Positions 1 to 7,622 of a stretch of 64,000 bases of DNA are shown here, piece by piece. A program made the translations under genes and the position numbers. The notes below the pieces were generated by a model. The model did not search any database. It worked only from the letters and a program-made list of their open reading frames with translations, and was not told the origin of the DNA. Every line of letters starts with the position of its first letter. Within the stretch, counting starts at the first letter, position 1. Source of the stretch: Chloroflexota bacterium (lineage in GTDB: Bacteria; Chloroflexota; Chloroflexia; Thermomicrobiales; UBA6265); the NCBI GenBank assembly GCA_023389575.1, contig JAEWEG010000018.1, positions 1 through 64,000 of the forward strand, written 5' to 3'.

Positions 1-1274
1 AGAGTGAAGGAGATTCCGTCAGCCGGGGGGAAACGATTCTCGAACTCGAAACGGACAAGGTGAACCTTGAAGTCACCGCCGAGGACGATGGCGTGCTTGG
101 CGCGATCCAGCGCCAGGAAGGCGACACCGTGACGGTGGGCGAGGTGCTGGGAACGCTGGAGGCGGGAGAAGGGGAGGCCCTGGCGGACAATCCGGAGGCG
201 GCTCCCGATCCGGCCGGTGTGGGCGCCGCGGAATCACAGGAGACCACCGAGCCGAAGTCCGAGGATGTCACGCCACCGCCCCCGGCCAAGCCAGCCGATG
301 TGGCGCCAGAGCCCGCGGCGGCGGAAGCTCCGGCCGCCGATGACGGCGCGAGCCGGGCGGCCCCGGCCGTGAAGCGGATGGCCGAGGAATACGGCATCAA
401 CCTGGCTTCGGTGGCCGGAAGTGGCCCCGGCGGGCGGATTACCCGGGACGACCTGCTGGGTCACCTGGCGAAGTCGTCGACGTCCGCTCAGGCGCCCGCC
501 CCCGCCCCCGCGGCGGCGCCCGCCGCTCCTGTCTCCGCGCCAGCCCCGTCCGCGCCGGTCGCCGCTGGCGATCCGGAGCGCGAGGAGCGGGTGCGGGTCT
601 CGCGGCGGCGGCAGACGATCGCGGCGCGACTGGTGGAAGCCCAGCAAACCGCGGCGATGCTGACCACGTTCAACGAGGTCGACCTTTCGGCCGTGATGGA
701 CGTGCGATCGCGGCGCAAGGAGGCCTTCAAGGAGAAGCATGGCGTCAACCTGGGCTTCATGTCCTTCTTCACGAAGGCGTCGGTGGGCGCGCTGAAGGCG
801 TTCCCGCAGGTCAACTCCGAACTTCAGGGCAACGAACTGGTCCTGAAGAAGTACTACGACATCGGGATCGCGGTCGGCGTCGACGAGGGACTCGTGGTGC
901 CGGTGCTGCGCAACGCGGACCGCAAGAGCTTCGCCGAGATCGAGAAGGAAATCGTCGAACTGGCGGGCAAGGCGCGCGACAACAAGCTGTCGCTGCCGGA
1001 ACTGCAGGGCGGCACGTTCACCATCACCAACGGTGGGGTGTTCGGCTCGCTGCTCTCGACACCGATCCTGAACACGCCGCAGGTCGGCATCCTGGGCATG
1101 CACACCATCCAGCAGCGGCCGGTGGCCGTGAACGGCGAGGTCGTGATCCGGCCGATGATGTATGTGGCGCTGTCCTACGACCACCGGGTGGTGGACGGCA
1201 GCGACGCGGTGCGGTTCCTGGTGACGATCAAGAACCTGCTGGAAGACCCGGAAAACCTGCTCCTGGAGGGGTAG
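1..1274 (+). CDS. sucB: 2-oxoglutarate dehydrogenase E2 (dihydrolipoyl succinyltransferase), 5'-truncated
   Basis: Transfers succinyl groups from the E1-bound intermediate to CoA via a lipoyl arm in the TCA cycle. The frame is open from base 3, so the true start lies before the window. The visible protein begins inside the lipoyl domain, with lipoyl-lysine motif ETDKV at bases 48-62. An Ala/Pro-rich linker follows, then a peripheral E3-binding domain (about 363-480), a second linker, and the acyltransferase core from about 590. The core has catalytic HRVVDG (His at 1182-1184) and a C-terminus EDPENLLLEG. The segments TTFNEVDLSAVMD and TNGGVFGSLLSTPI are typical of SucB rather than of pyruvate or branched-chain E2. 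A hairpin terminator follows directly. Identification is firm; only the N-terminus is missing. Confidence 0.95.
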   Translation, partial: SEGDSVSRGETILELETDKVNLEVTAEDDGVLGAIQRQEGDTVTVGEVLGTLEAGEGEALADNPEAAPDPAGVGAAESQETTEPKSEDVTPPPPAKPADVAPEPAAAEAPAADDGASRAAPAVKRMAEEYGINLASVAGSGPGGRITRDDLLGHLAKSSTSAQAPAPAPAAAPAAPVSAPAPSAPVAAGDPEREERVRVSRRRQTIAARLVEAQQTAAMLTTFNEVDLSAVMDVRSRRKEAFKEKHGVNLGFMSFFTKASVGALKAFPQVNSELQGNELVLKKYYDIGIAVGVDEGLVVPVLRNADRKSFAEIEKEIVELAGKARDNKLSLPELQGGTFTITNGGVFGSLLSTPILNTPQVGILGMHTIQQRPVAVNGEVVIRPMMYVALSYDHRVVDGSDAVRFLVTIKNLLEDPENLLLEG

Positions 1275-1302
1275 GACACCTCCTCGACAACGAACGATCT
1301 GG

Positions 1303-1336
1303 CGACACCCGGCGGGATTTTTCCCGCCGGGTGTTG
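1303..1336 (+). terminator. Hairpin terminator after sucB
   Basis: A 13-bp perfect stem (ACACCCGGCGGGA pairing with TCCCGCCGGGTGT) with a T-rich loop starts about 30 nt after the sucB stop. There is no long T-tract after the stem, so termination strength is uncertain, but position and stability fit the end of the sucB transcript. Confidence 0.7.
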
Positions 1337-1578
1337 TCGTTTGCGACGCGTGGAGCATCAGATGGTGTCGTGACGGGCGGTGAAAGGTTTTGCGGATGGC
1401 GCGTGTGTAGGAAACCAGGAGGACACGAGGTTCGCCCCTACGAATAGATGTCGCATTTCGGTTAGAAGAGCGATGGAGCTGGCCAGATTTGAGCGGTGAG
1501 TCGTGCTCACCGGGATGCCACACGCCAGTCCCTCTATACGGGTGATGTGTCTTCAAGGAAGTCTAGTCTGGTGATGGA
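1337..1578. other. Intergenic region, no gene seen
   Basis: Roughly 240 bases between the sucB terminator and the padR operator. No convincing reading frame with a ribosome-binding site was found. Bases 1405-1445 read on the minus strand as a GTAGGGGCGAAC-type phrase of the kind often found as dispersed intergenic sequence in Chloroflexi; this is a weak impression only. Confidence 0.4.
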
Positions 1579-1618
1579 ACTAGATAGATATGCTAACTAC
1601 AAGATGTTACTATCTAGT
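1579..1618. promoter_or_regulatory. Candidate PadR operator overlapping padR promoter
   Basis: A perfect 9-bp inverted repeat, ACTAGATAG (1579-1587) and CTATCTAGT (1610-1618), is separated by 22 bp. The right arm abuts the ATG at 1620. A possible -10 hexamer TATGCT (1589-1594) sits between the arms, so a bound dimer would block transcription start. PadR-family repressors commonly regulate their own operon through such dyads; autoregulation here is inferred from position. Confidence 0.65.
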
Positions 1619-1619
1619 C

Positions 1620-1967
1620 ATGAGCAGCGAGAGATGGCCACCTGAGTGGCAGAAGGGGCTCTTCGAGATGGCGGTGCTGGCGGTGATCGCGGCCACGCCT
1701 GAACCGACCTATGGATACCGGATCGTGCAGGCGCTCGACGCGGCGGGATTCGGCAAGGTGAAGGGTGGAACGCTGTACCCGATCCTGGCGAGGCTGGAGC
1801 AGGCCGGCTACCTCACGTCGTCGTGGGGAGAAGGAGAAGGCGGTCCGGGCCGCAAGTTCGTGGAGATAACCGGAACAGGCAAGGTCCACCTGAAGGAGAT
1901 GACACAGGCATGGACATCGTTCAACAGCATGATCGGCGGCCTTCTGGCACAGGGGGGTTCCACATGA
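1620..1967 (+). CDS. PadR-family transcriptional regulator
   Basis: A winged-helix repressor of the PadR type, 115 aa, predicted to bind DNA as a dimer in the cytoplasm. The opening WQKGLFEMAVLAVI and the recognition-helix segment GGTLYPILARLEQAGYL are hallmark PadR sequences, followed by the wing and a shortened C-terminal dimerisation helix, as in PadR subfamily 2. The ATG at 1620 is preferred over an in-frame ATG at 1590, because 1590 lies inside the operator dyad and the shorter protein matches family length. No good Shine-Dalgarno precedes it. The stop overlaps the next ATG by 4 bp (ATGA), so it is translationally coupled to the HAAS-like membrane protein, a very common pairing. The effector is unknown. 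Confidence 0.85.
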   Translation: MSSERWPPEWQKGLFEMAVLAVIAATPEPTYGYRIVQALDAAGFGKVKGGTLYPILARLEQAGYLTSSWGEGEGGPGRKFVEITGTGKVHLKEMTQAWTSFNSMIGGLLAQGGST

Positions 1968-2488
1968 GCAAGAACCTGCTGTCGCGGTGGCCTGAGTGGC
2001 GCGACGACTTGGTGCTGGCGCTCCGGATGAAGGATGTGCCTGGCAAGGAGATCGGCGAAATCCTTGCCGAGACCGAAGCCCATCTCGACGAGACCGGGGA
2101 GACACCGGAAGAGGCGTTCGGTGACCCGAAGGACTATGCGCGCCAGCGTGCGTTGCCTGTGATGACGAGGACGCCACGGCGGGAACGCTGGTCGAAGTTC
2201 GCGGGCATCGGTATCGTCAGTTTCGCGGGCGGGGCAATGGCGGCGAACGCGGCGTGGGCGCTCGGAGCCGGTGAGATGTGGTGGGGACCGGTGCCGGTTC
2301 TGCTGGCATTGCTGATCGGCGGTGCGGTGCTGGTGGGTCTGCCATGGCTGGTCGAGGGCGATCTGATCGAGGACCCGAGGACTGGCGAAAACGCCTATGG
2401 CGATGGCCGGCGTCCAATGCTGGTGCTGAGTGGCGGGTTGCTGGTCATGCTGGCAATCGTGTTCGTGATGAGCCTGGTTCTTTCCTGA
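1964..2488 (+). CDS. HAAS/DUF1700-like signalling membrane protein
   Basis: A 174-aa protein. The first 70 or so residues form the soluble helical HAAS-type domain seen in PadR-linked proteins, with segments WRDDLVLALRMKDVPGKEIGEI and HLDETGETPEEAFGDPKDYA. Three hydrophobic spans follow (about residues 80-100, 108-130 and 150-172), the first two joined by a short Trp-containing loop. Partners of this kind are thought to act with the upstream PadR as a one-component sensor pair, often affecting membrane or envelope genes; that role is family knowledge, not shown here. The start is fixed by the ATGA overlap with padR. No substrate-specific domain is visible. Confidence 0.7.
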   Translation: MSKNLLSRWPEWRDDLVLALRMKDVPGKEIGEILAETEAHLDETGETPEEAFGDPKDYARQRALPVMTRTPRRERWSKFAGIGIVSFAGGAMAANAAWALGAGEMWWGPVPVLLALLIGGAVLVGLPWLVEGDLIEDPRTGENAYGDGRRPMLVLSGGLLVMLAIVFVMSLVLS

Positions 2489-2645
2489 GGCCAGCCCGTC
2501 GTCATGGTGGGCGGCAACTCCGGTGAATATCGCGCAGGGACGCATTTCCGCGCGAAACTCCGCCAGGTCGAGACAAGCTCGACCGCTACCGGAGCGTGGT
2601 GCTCCTGATTTCCTGGATTCGGTGGAACCCACAACAGTTAGCGAA

Positions 2646-2684
2646 ACCCGGTCACCGGGAGGGCATTCCTCCTGGCGACCGGGT
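2646..2684. terminator. Bidirectional hairpin between convergent genes
   Basis: A 17-bp stem (ACCCGGTCACCGGGAGG at 2646-2662 and its near complement at 2668-2684, with G-T wobbles) and a 5-nt loop. It is followed by CTTTTC on the plus strand and TTTCGC on the minus strand. It lies between the convergent HAAS and Eis-like genes and probably ends both transcripts. Confidence 0.8.
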
Positions 2685-2722
2685 CTTTTCGCGCGACCGG
2701 CATCGGTCCGCGATGCCGCTGG

Positions 2723-3922
2723 CTAGAACTTCTCGTTGAGTTCCGGGTAGGCGACCGGGAAGAGCGCCTTGAGCGTGGCGCTGGCGGTGGCGTCGGGATC
2801 GCCCCAGTGGCGGAACGGGAAGCTTGCGGGGTCTTCGCCGGTCCACAGCAGGGCGCTGAGGCCCTGGATCGTGATGTGGCAGGTGGGTGAGCCGCCGCGC
2901 GTGACCCGGAGCGTGCCTCCGTCACCGCTGATGGTCCAGTCACCCGTATTCCACGGGCAGAAATCGTCGACCAGGGTGAACGACACCTGGCCAGTGCCGG
3001 GGGTGGCGAGCCCGTCGAGCGCCTCGAACGAGACGATGCGTCCCATGGGCGAGGGCCAGGCCCATTCGGCCTGTTCGGTGGACGACTCGGCGTAGATGTC
3101 GCGGTACCAGGTTTCCGGGTGCTCGGCGGGGCCGAGTTCGATGATGGCGTGCTTCACCTGGTCGACATGCCGGGCTACCCAGGAAAGGAGCTGGTACCGG
3201 CCGGCCGGGGTGGTGTAGTGGAAGCTGCTGGCGACCAGGTCCTTGGTGTAACCAGTGATGCGGAAGGTCATCGCGCCGGTGACGGCTCCGTCTTCTCGGA
3301 CCAGCGCGACCCAGTCGATGTTCTCGTCCCGGATCTGGAGGGCGCGGGAGCGGTTCATCAGGGAGAAGCCGTGCCGCTCGCGCTTGAGTTGCTCCTGGAA
3401 GGCCCACCAGTCGTCGAAGCAGTCACCTATCTCCTGCTGGGTGACTTCGCCGGGGAGCGATTCGCGAAGCAGGGGGGCGAGGTTCTCGGGCTTGATGGTG
3501 GCGAACCGGTTCTGGGGGAACTGGGCATAGCCAAGCCGTTCGTAGAACGAATCCCGGAAGGGGTAGAGGGCGGAGACAGGCATGCCGCGTTCGTGCATGA
3601 GTTCGAAGCTGTAGGCGAGCATGTTGCGAACGTGCCCTCGGCGACGGCCCTGGGGCAGGGACGCGACTCCGCCGAGACCACCCATACCGAGGACGGTGCC
3701 GCGGATGTTCTCGGTCATCTCGTGGAGGCTGCACGTGGCAAGAGCCTCCGAGCCCTCGTAGACGCCGATCCCGGTGGTATGGGTGGCGTACTTGAGCTGC
3801 TCCTTCCGCTTCTCGACATTCGGTTTCGACGGGGTGGCGCCGAACGCGTAGTGATTGACGCCGAGGGTGATGAACTCCTCGGGATCGACGACGCGGATGG
3901 AGGCGGGCGCTTGATCAGTCAA
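2723..3922 (-). CDS. Eis-like GNAT N-acetyltransferase with C-terminal sterol-carrier-like domain
   Basis: A 399-aa acetyl-CoA-dependent acetyltransferase of the Eis type. In this family an N-terminal GNAT domain, a second GNAT-like domain and a C-terminal SCP2-like domain form a hexamer that acetylates amines, including aminoglycosides in mycobacteria. The acetyl-CoA-binding signature is LPQGRRRGHVRNMLAYSF, followed by SALYPFRDSFYERLGY. The C-terminal part has the sterol-carrier-like pattern ending LFPVAYPELNEKF. The TTG at 3922 is preferred over upstream TTG at 3949 because AAAGGA sits about 6 nt before it. It is monocistronic, convergent with the HAAS gene. The substrate is unknown; an antibiotic-modifying role cannot be read from sequence. 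Confidence 0.8.
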   Translation of the reverse strand: MTDQAPASIRVVDPEEFITLGVNHYAFGATPSKPNVEKRKEQLKYATHTTGIGVYEGSEALATCSLHEMTENIRGTVLGMGGLGGVASLPQGRRRGHVRNMLAYSFELMHERGMPVSALYPFRDSFYERLGYAQFPQNRFATIKPENLAPLLRESLPGEVTQQEIGDCFDDWWAFQEQLKRERHGFSLMNRSRALQIRDENIDWVALVREDGAVTGAMTFRITGYTKDLVASSFHYTTPAGRYQLLSWVARHVDQVKHAIIELGPAEHPETWYRDIYAESSTEQAEWAWPSPMGRIVSFEALDGLATPGTGQVSFTLVDDFCPWNTGDWTISGDGGTLRVTRGGSPTCHITIQGLSALLWTGEDPASFPFRHWGDPDATASATLKALFPVAYPELNEKF

Positions 3923-4028
3923 CAGGGTTCCTTTCGGGCATGGGCACAACGACGCCGGGCAAACCGGGTTCCATGATAGCGGAGACCCGGGTTGACCGGC
4001 GGTGTGGGTACGAAAACTTGCCTGGAGG

Positions 4029-4571
4029 CTAGAACGCCCAGCTTCCGACGAAGATGAGCCCGAGGATGCCGACGATGATGGCGCTGGCGAAGAGGGCGAT
4101 CAGGCCGACGAAAATGGCGCGGCCGGTGCTGATGATGAGCGTCTCACGGATGGCGACGATGGCGGTGAGCAGACCCCAGAACCAGGCGATGACGGCGATC
4201 ATCCAGCCGAGCACCGGAATGAAGCCGAAAAAGGCGAGCAGGCCCGGAACCCGGGCGTACCCCTGGGTGCGCATGAGCGACTGGACGTTGATCTGCGAGT
4301 GGGCCGTGCCGAAGATGTTCTTGCCGAAGAAGTAGGTCATGGCGCTAAACACGCCCCACCAGACAAACGCGCCAATGATGGAAATCACGACGCGGCCGAA
4401 CGAATCGGTCAGCGAGCCGATGCCGGAGGCGAGGGCGACGAGGCCGACGATGATGGCGGCCTCCTGAAGGGCGCTGGCGTCGCGGGCGATTTCCCGGTAG
4501 GTGGGGAGATCGAGCTTGGCGACGCGGATGGCGCGGTTGAGGATGCGGTCGGTGGAGAGTTGCTGGTTCAT
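4029..4571 (-). CDS. Yip1-family integral membrane protein
   Basis: A 180-aa protein with a soluble N-terminal 35 residues and five hydrophobic segments (about 38-60, 62-84, 105-125, 128-147 and 153-176). The pattern, with a Gly/Pro-rich FFGFIPVLGWMIAVIAWFW span, fits the Yip1 domain family, whose bacterial members have no established function. A good ribosome-binding site, AGGACC, precedes the ATG. It stands alone between the Eis-like gene and the next minus-strand gene about 180 bases away. Membrane location is secure; the family assignment is moderately so, and no activity can be proposed. Confidence 0.65.
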   Translation of the reverse strand: MNQQLSTDRILNRAIRVAKLDLPTYREIARDASALQEAAIIVGLVALASGIGSLTDSFGRVVISIIGAFVWWGVFSAMTYFFGKNIFGTAHSQINVQSLMRTQGYARVPGLLAFFGFIPVLGWMIAVIAWFWGLLTAIVAIRETLIISTGRAIFVGLIALFASAIIVGILGLIFVGSWAF

Positions 4572-4753
4572 GAGAGGTCCTCACAGGTGCGTCCGGGCCG
4601 GGCATCGTCGCCGCGGCTTGCGTCAGGTGGCGACGGCTCGCGCGCCGTCGCCGGTGTGCTCATGCGGGTTCTCGGGCTAACCGGTTGCTCCGGTCGCGCG
4701 CTCCGTGTTCCTGAAATCAAGTGTGGGGGACAGGTGGGCCTGGCGCATGGCGG

Positions 4754-5194
4754 CTAGCCGGTAATTCGGTCTTCCCGCGAACCGTCGGCGGGCGCGTTCC
4801 AGGCGAGGACGGCGGTGACGGTGGTGACCCCCATCAGGAGGACGCCGTTCGGCAGGTGCCAGGCCAGGGCGTCGATCGCGTTGTCGCCGCGGGTGGAGTA
4901 GCCGAGGCCAATCTGGGCGATGAGGAGGAGCACGGTGACGCCCGCCAGGATCAGGACGTTGCGGCTGGCGAGGCCCTTGGGCATGGCGTAGAAGGCGAGG
5001 CCCACCTGGACCACGGCGACGAGGAACATGAAGTTGCCAAGCATCGCATGGATGTCGATGCGACCGGGTTCGTTCTGGAAGAAGCCGGAGCTTCCCAGCC
5101 ATGCCTGGATGAGGACGCTCACCGCGAGGACGATGGTGCTGACCCGCAGGGCGGTGGCGAGTCCGGATGGCGACGACGTTGCTTGTTGAACCAT
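4754..5194 (-). CDS. Four-helix membrane protein, possibly DUF6220-like
   Basis: A 146-aa protein with four predicted transmembrane helices (about 15-35, 48-70, 78-100 and 112-133). Conserved-looking histidines lie at the membrane boundary: IDIHAMLGNFMFL in helix 2 and ALAWHLPNGVLLMG in helix 4. Paired membrane histidines can ligate haem, as in small cytochrome b-like proteins, but there is no further evidence for that here. The overall layout resembles DUF6220. The start at 5194 has AAGGAG 6 nt upstream; a longer in-frame extension is rejected because it lacks a ribosome site and has low-complexity composition. Function is unknown. Confidence 0.6.
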   Translation of the reverse strand: MVQQATSSPSGLATALRVSTIVLAVSVLIQAWLGSSGFFQNEPGRIDIHAMLGNFMFLVAVVQVGLAFYAMPKGLASRNVLILAGVTVLLLIAQIGLGYSTRGDNAIDALAWHLPNGVLLMGVTTVTAVLAWNAPADGSREDRITG

Positions 5195-5409
5195 GCATGC
5201 TCCTTGTGACGTGAACGAGGTGGGCGAGCTTTTCGCGGTTCCAGTATAGAGGTCGTCATTGGGTCCCGGGCCGCGAACGGAGTCCCGCCCCCCGGAAATG
5301 GCCACATGGGGTCGGGAATCACCGGCCTTGTCACGAGGAGCTAAACTTGAAGGACACGTTTGGTTTTGAGGTGTATCCGCACCGGCCCCACGTTCTGGAA
5401 GGAACCTCC

Positions 5410-5607
5410 ATGCACCGCCCCGACTCCTCGACCCCGCCAAACGAGCTGGCCGTGGTAGGCGAAAAAAAGGATGACCCTGAACAACTCCTGCTCCTGGGGG
5501 TGGATGGGCATTACTACGCGTACACGTTGCCCGACGGCGACACGGAACCCGTGGAACCAGACGAGAACTGGGAGGTCGAGTCCGAACCGGACGATCTCTT
5601 TACCTGA
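5410..5607 (+). CDS. Small acidic hypothetical protein
   Basis: A 65-aa, strongly acidic protein (tail DTEPVEPDENWEVESEPDD) with a short hydrophobic core QLLLLGVDGHYYAYTLPDG that could form a beta hairpin. The ATG at 5410 has GGAAGGAACC upstream at good spacing. An in-frame TTG at 5347 would add 21 residues but lacks a ribosome site. It is not recognised as a named family. It lies between the divergent membrane-protein gene and the DUF892 gene. That it is a real gene is likely from the ribosome site and codon pattern, but unproven. Confidence 0.5.
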   Translation: MHRPDSSTPPNELAVVGEKKDDPEQLLLLGVDGHYYAYTLPDGDTEPVEPDENWEVESEPDDLFT

Positions 5608-5754
5608 CATGGGCCTGGGAATGCATTTGCTGAATATGCTCTGATGACCATTCAAAGCGGCTTCGAGGCTCCCTATACTCGGTGAACGTACGGAGGAATC
5701 AGCGGGCGGAACAGTCAGTACGAGACACCGTCCACGAGTAGGGGCCATATCGAT

Positions 5755-6273
5755 ATGTCACTCGAGACACCACGCGATCTGTTCATCCACGAGCTTTCGG
5801 ACACGATGAGCGCCGAGCACATTGTGCTGGAGATGCTGGGCAAGCTTCAGGAGGAAACCAACAACTCCGACGTGAAGGCGGCCGTGAAGCATCATGAGAC
5901 CGAGACCAAACAGCAGATCAGGAATCTCGAGAAGATCTTCAAGCAACTGGGCGAGGATCCGGAGAAGACCACCTGCCATGCCGCCGAGGGGCTGAAGAAG
6001 GAGCACGATTCGCTCCAGGAGGAGAAGCCCTCGCCGATCGTGCTTGAGCTTGGCAACCTGGCCGGTGCCGCCAAGACCGAGCACTACGAGATGGCGAGCT
6101 ACACGGCGCTGATGCAGATGGCCAAGGACCTGGGCGAGACCGAGGCGGCTGATCTCCTTAAGGAAAACCTCGACCAGGAAAAGGAAATGGCGAGGACGGT
6201 CGAGAAGCTGGCCCGCCAGCTTGGCAAGGAAGCCAAGGCCGAGATGAAGGAACTGGAAGAGGCGAACGCCTAG
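5755..6273 (+). CDS. DUF892 (YciE/YciF-like) ferritin-like stress protein
   Basis: A 172-aa, almost entirely helical and charged protein, typical of DUF892/YciF, a four-helix ferritin-like fold that binds a di-iron centre and is induced by stress. Features include the opening DLFIHELSDTMSAEHIVLEML, the helix NLAGAAKTEHYEMASYTALM carrying the Glu/His pair expected for metal ligation, and a final helix rich in Glu and Lys. Many members start with this same DLFxxEL motif. A possible -10 element TATACT lies at 5674-5679 without a clear -35. A weak GGGG ribosome site precedes the ATG. It is followed by its own hairpin terminator. Cytoplasmic; the catalytic role is not established. Confidence 0.85.
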   Translation: MSLETPRDLFIHELSDTMSAEHIVLEMLGKLQEETNNSDVKAAVKHHETETKQQIRNLEKIFKQLGEDPEKTTCHAAEGLKKEHDSLQEEKPSPIVLELGNLAGAAKTEHYEMASYTALMQMAKDLGETEAADLLKENLDQEKEMARTVEKLARQLGKEAKAEMKELEEANA

Positions 6274-6302
6274 ATCCTCCAGCGCCGGACACTTAACGCG
6301 AG

Positions 6303-6339
6303 GAGACCGGGGTGGCAACGAGGCCGCCCCGGTCTCTTT
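6303..6339 (+). terminator. Hairpin terminator after DUF892 gene
   Basis: A 14-bp GC-rich stem (left arm 6303-6316, right arm 6323-6336, one wobble) followed by TTT. It lies 30 nt after the stop and just before the convergent oxidoreductase gene ends, so it may serve both strands. Confidence 0.7.
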
Positions 6340-6354
6340 GTGCGTGGAAGCGCG

Positions 6355-7503
6355 CTATCCGTGGAGAGTGACCGCTTCGGCGTGAGCCAGGGTGTCCAGG
6401 CGCTTGCGGGCGAACGGTTCGATGGGATGGCGGGTGACCCCTTCCGTGGCGAGGTCGGCGAGGATTTCACCGGTAACCGGGCCAAGGCAGAAGCCATGTC
6501 CGCTGAACCCGGTGGCGATGACGAGGCCCTCGACCTCGGGGCTGGCCTCGATGACCGGCAGGGCATCCGGCGTCTTGTCGATCAGGCCGGCCCAGATCTT
6601 CGTGGCGCGGACGCCCTCGAGAGCGGGAACCAGGCGCGTCGACCAGTCGATGGTGGTGGCCATCTGGGAGAGTGTCGGCATCACGTTTTCCGCCGTGTGC
6701 GTCCCTTCGTTCCAGGGGATGGATGATCCGGAGAGCCGGAAGCGGCCATCGGCCTGCTGGCGACCGGCGAAGCCGCCGGTGGGAATGCCGAGCACCTGGC
6801 CGAGCAGCGGCTCGACGACCTCGGTCTGGATCATGGGGACGATGACGACGTTGAGCGGGATGTCGATACCCAACGGGGCGAGAAGCCGGGGGGCATAGAT
6901 GCCCGCCGCGACGATCACGCGTTCGGCGGCGATGGAGCCCTCGGAGGTCTGGACACCGGTGACGCGGCCGTCATCGGTGTCGATCCCGAGGACGGTGACG
7001 CCGGTGCGTATGGTGGCTCCCGCTCGGGTGGCCGCGGCGGCGAAGGCTTCGACGGCCTTTTGGGGGTTTGCGTGGCCATCCGATTGGCAGAACGATGCGC
7101 CCTGGAGGTTCGGGGTGAGGGCCGGGGCAACCTCGTGGACGGCGGCCGCGCCGTCGAGATAGGTCATCGGGATGCCGGCGGCGTTGCCATCGTCGACGAC
7201 CTGGCGAATGGTGGGGACGTCGGACTCTTCGAGGGCGAGGCGGAGATTGCCGTACTGGCGGTACTCGACATCGGCGCCAAGCTCTTCGGCCAGGCCTTCC
7301 CAGCGCTTGACGGCCGCGCCGGCGAGCGGGAGTTCGGCGGGGTGGCGACCGGACTGACGGACCCCGGCGAGGGTCCAGCCGGACGCCATGCTGGCGAGCG
7401 TGCCCTGTTCGAGCAGGGTGACACCCACGCCGTGGCGGGCGAGTTCCCAGGCGGTGGCGGTTCCGCTGATGCCGCCGCCGATGATGATGACCGGATTGGA
7501 CAC
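6355..7503 (-). CDS. FAD-dependent D-amino-acid-oxidase-family oxidoreductase
   Basis: A 382-aa flavoprotein of the DAO fold (glycine/D-amino-acid oxidase, sarcosine oxidase and proline-type dehydrogenase group). The dinucleotide-binding motif IIIGGGISGTATAWELARHG is at the N-terminus. The ribose-binding acidic residue is in VTLLEQG, a second FAD motif is VIVAAGIYAPRL, and the C-terminal flavin contact is IATGFSGHGFCLGPVTGEI. It would oxidise an amine or amino acid, with substrate undetermined. The GTG at 7503 has GGAGG 7 nt upstream. It lies downstream of a peptide ABC importer on the same strand but beyond a 14-bp hairpin, so co-transcription is uncertain. The pairing suggests use of imported amino compounds. 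Confidence 0.85.
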   Translation of the reverse strand: MSNPVIIIGGGISGTATAWELARHGVGVTLLEQGTLASMASGWTLAGVRQSGRHPAELPLAGAAVKRWEGLAEELGADVEYRQYGNLRLALEESDVPTIRQVVDDGNAAGIPMTYLDGAAAVHEVAPALTPNLQGASFCQSDGHANPQKAVEAFAAAATRAGATIRTGVTVLGIDTDDGRVTGVQTSEGSIAAERVIVAAGIYAPRLLAPLGIDIPLNVVIVPMIQTEVVEPLLGQVLGIPTGGFAGRQQADGRFRLSGSSIPWNEGTHTAENVMPTLSQMATTIDWSTRLVPALEGVRATKIWAGLIDKTPDALPVIEASPEVEGLVIATGFSGHGFCLGPVTGEILADLATEGVTRHPIEPFARKRLDTLAHAEAVTLHG

Positions 7504-7583
7504 GTCATTGCCTCCATGGAGCCGAGAGAGTCATTTCAACGGAGTTTCAGCGAAAGAGACGTGCTTGTTAAGGGGAATTACGG

Positions 7584-7617
7584 CATGGGGTGCCGGATCG
7601 TGCTCCGGCACCCCATG
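7584..7617 (-). terminator. Perfect 14-bp hairpin at end of peptide transporter operon
   Basis: A 14-bp perfect stem (CATGGGGTGCCGGA and complement) with a 6-nt loop begins 6 nt after the dppC stop on the minus strand. It lacks a classic T-tract, so it may act as a 3' stabiliser as well as a terminator. Confidence 0.65.
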
Positions 7618-7622
7618 TGGCT

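Noticed and set aside
4754..5440. Longer version of the four-helix membrane protein starting at 5440
   Set aside because: The extra 82 residues are low-complexity and lack a ribosome site, whereas AAGGAG precedes the ATG at 5194.
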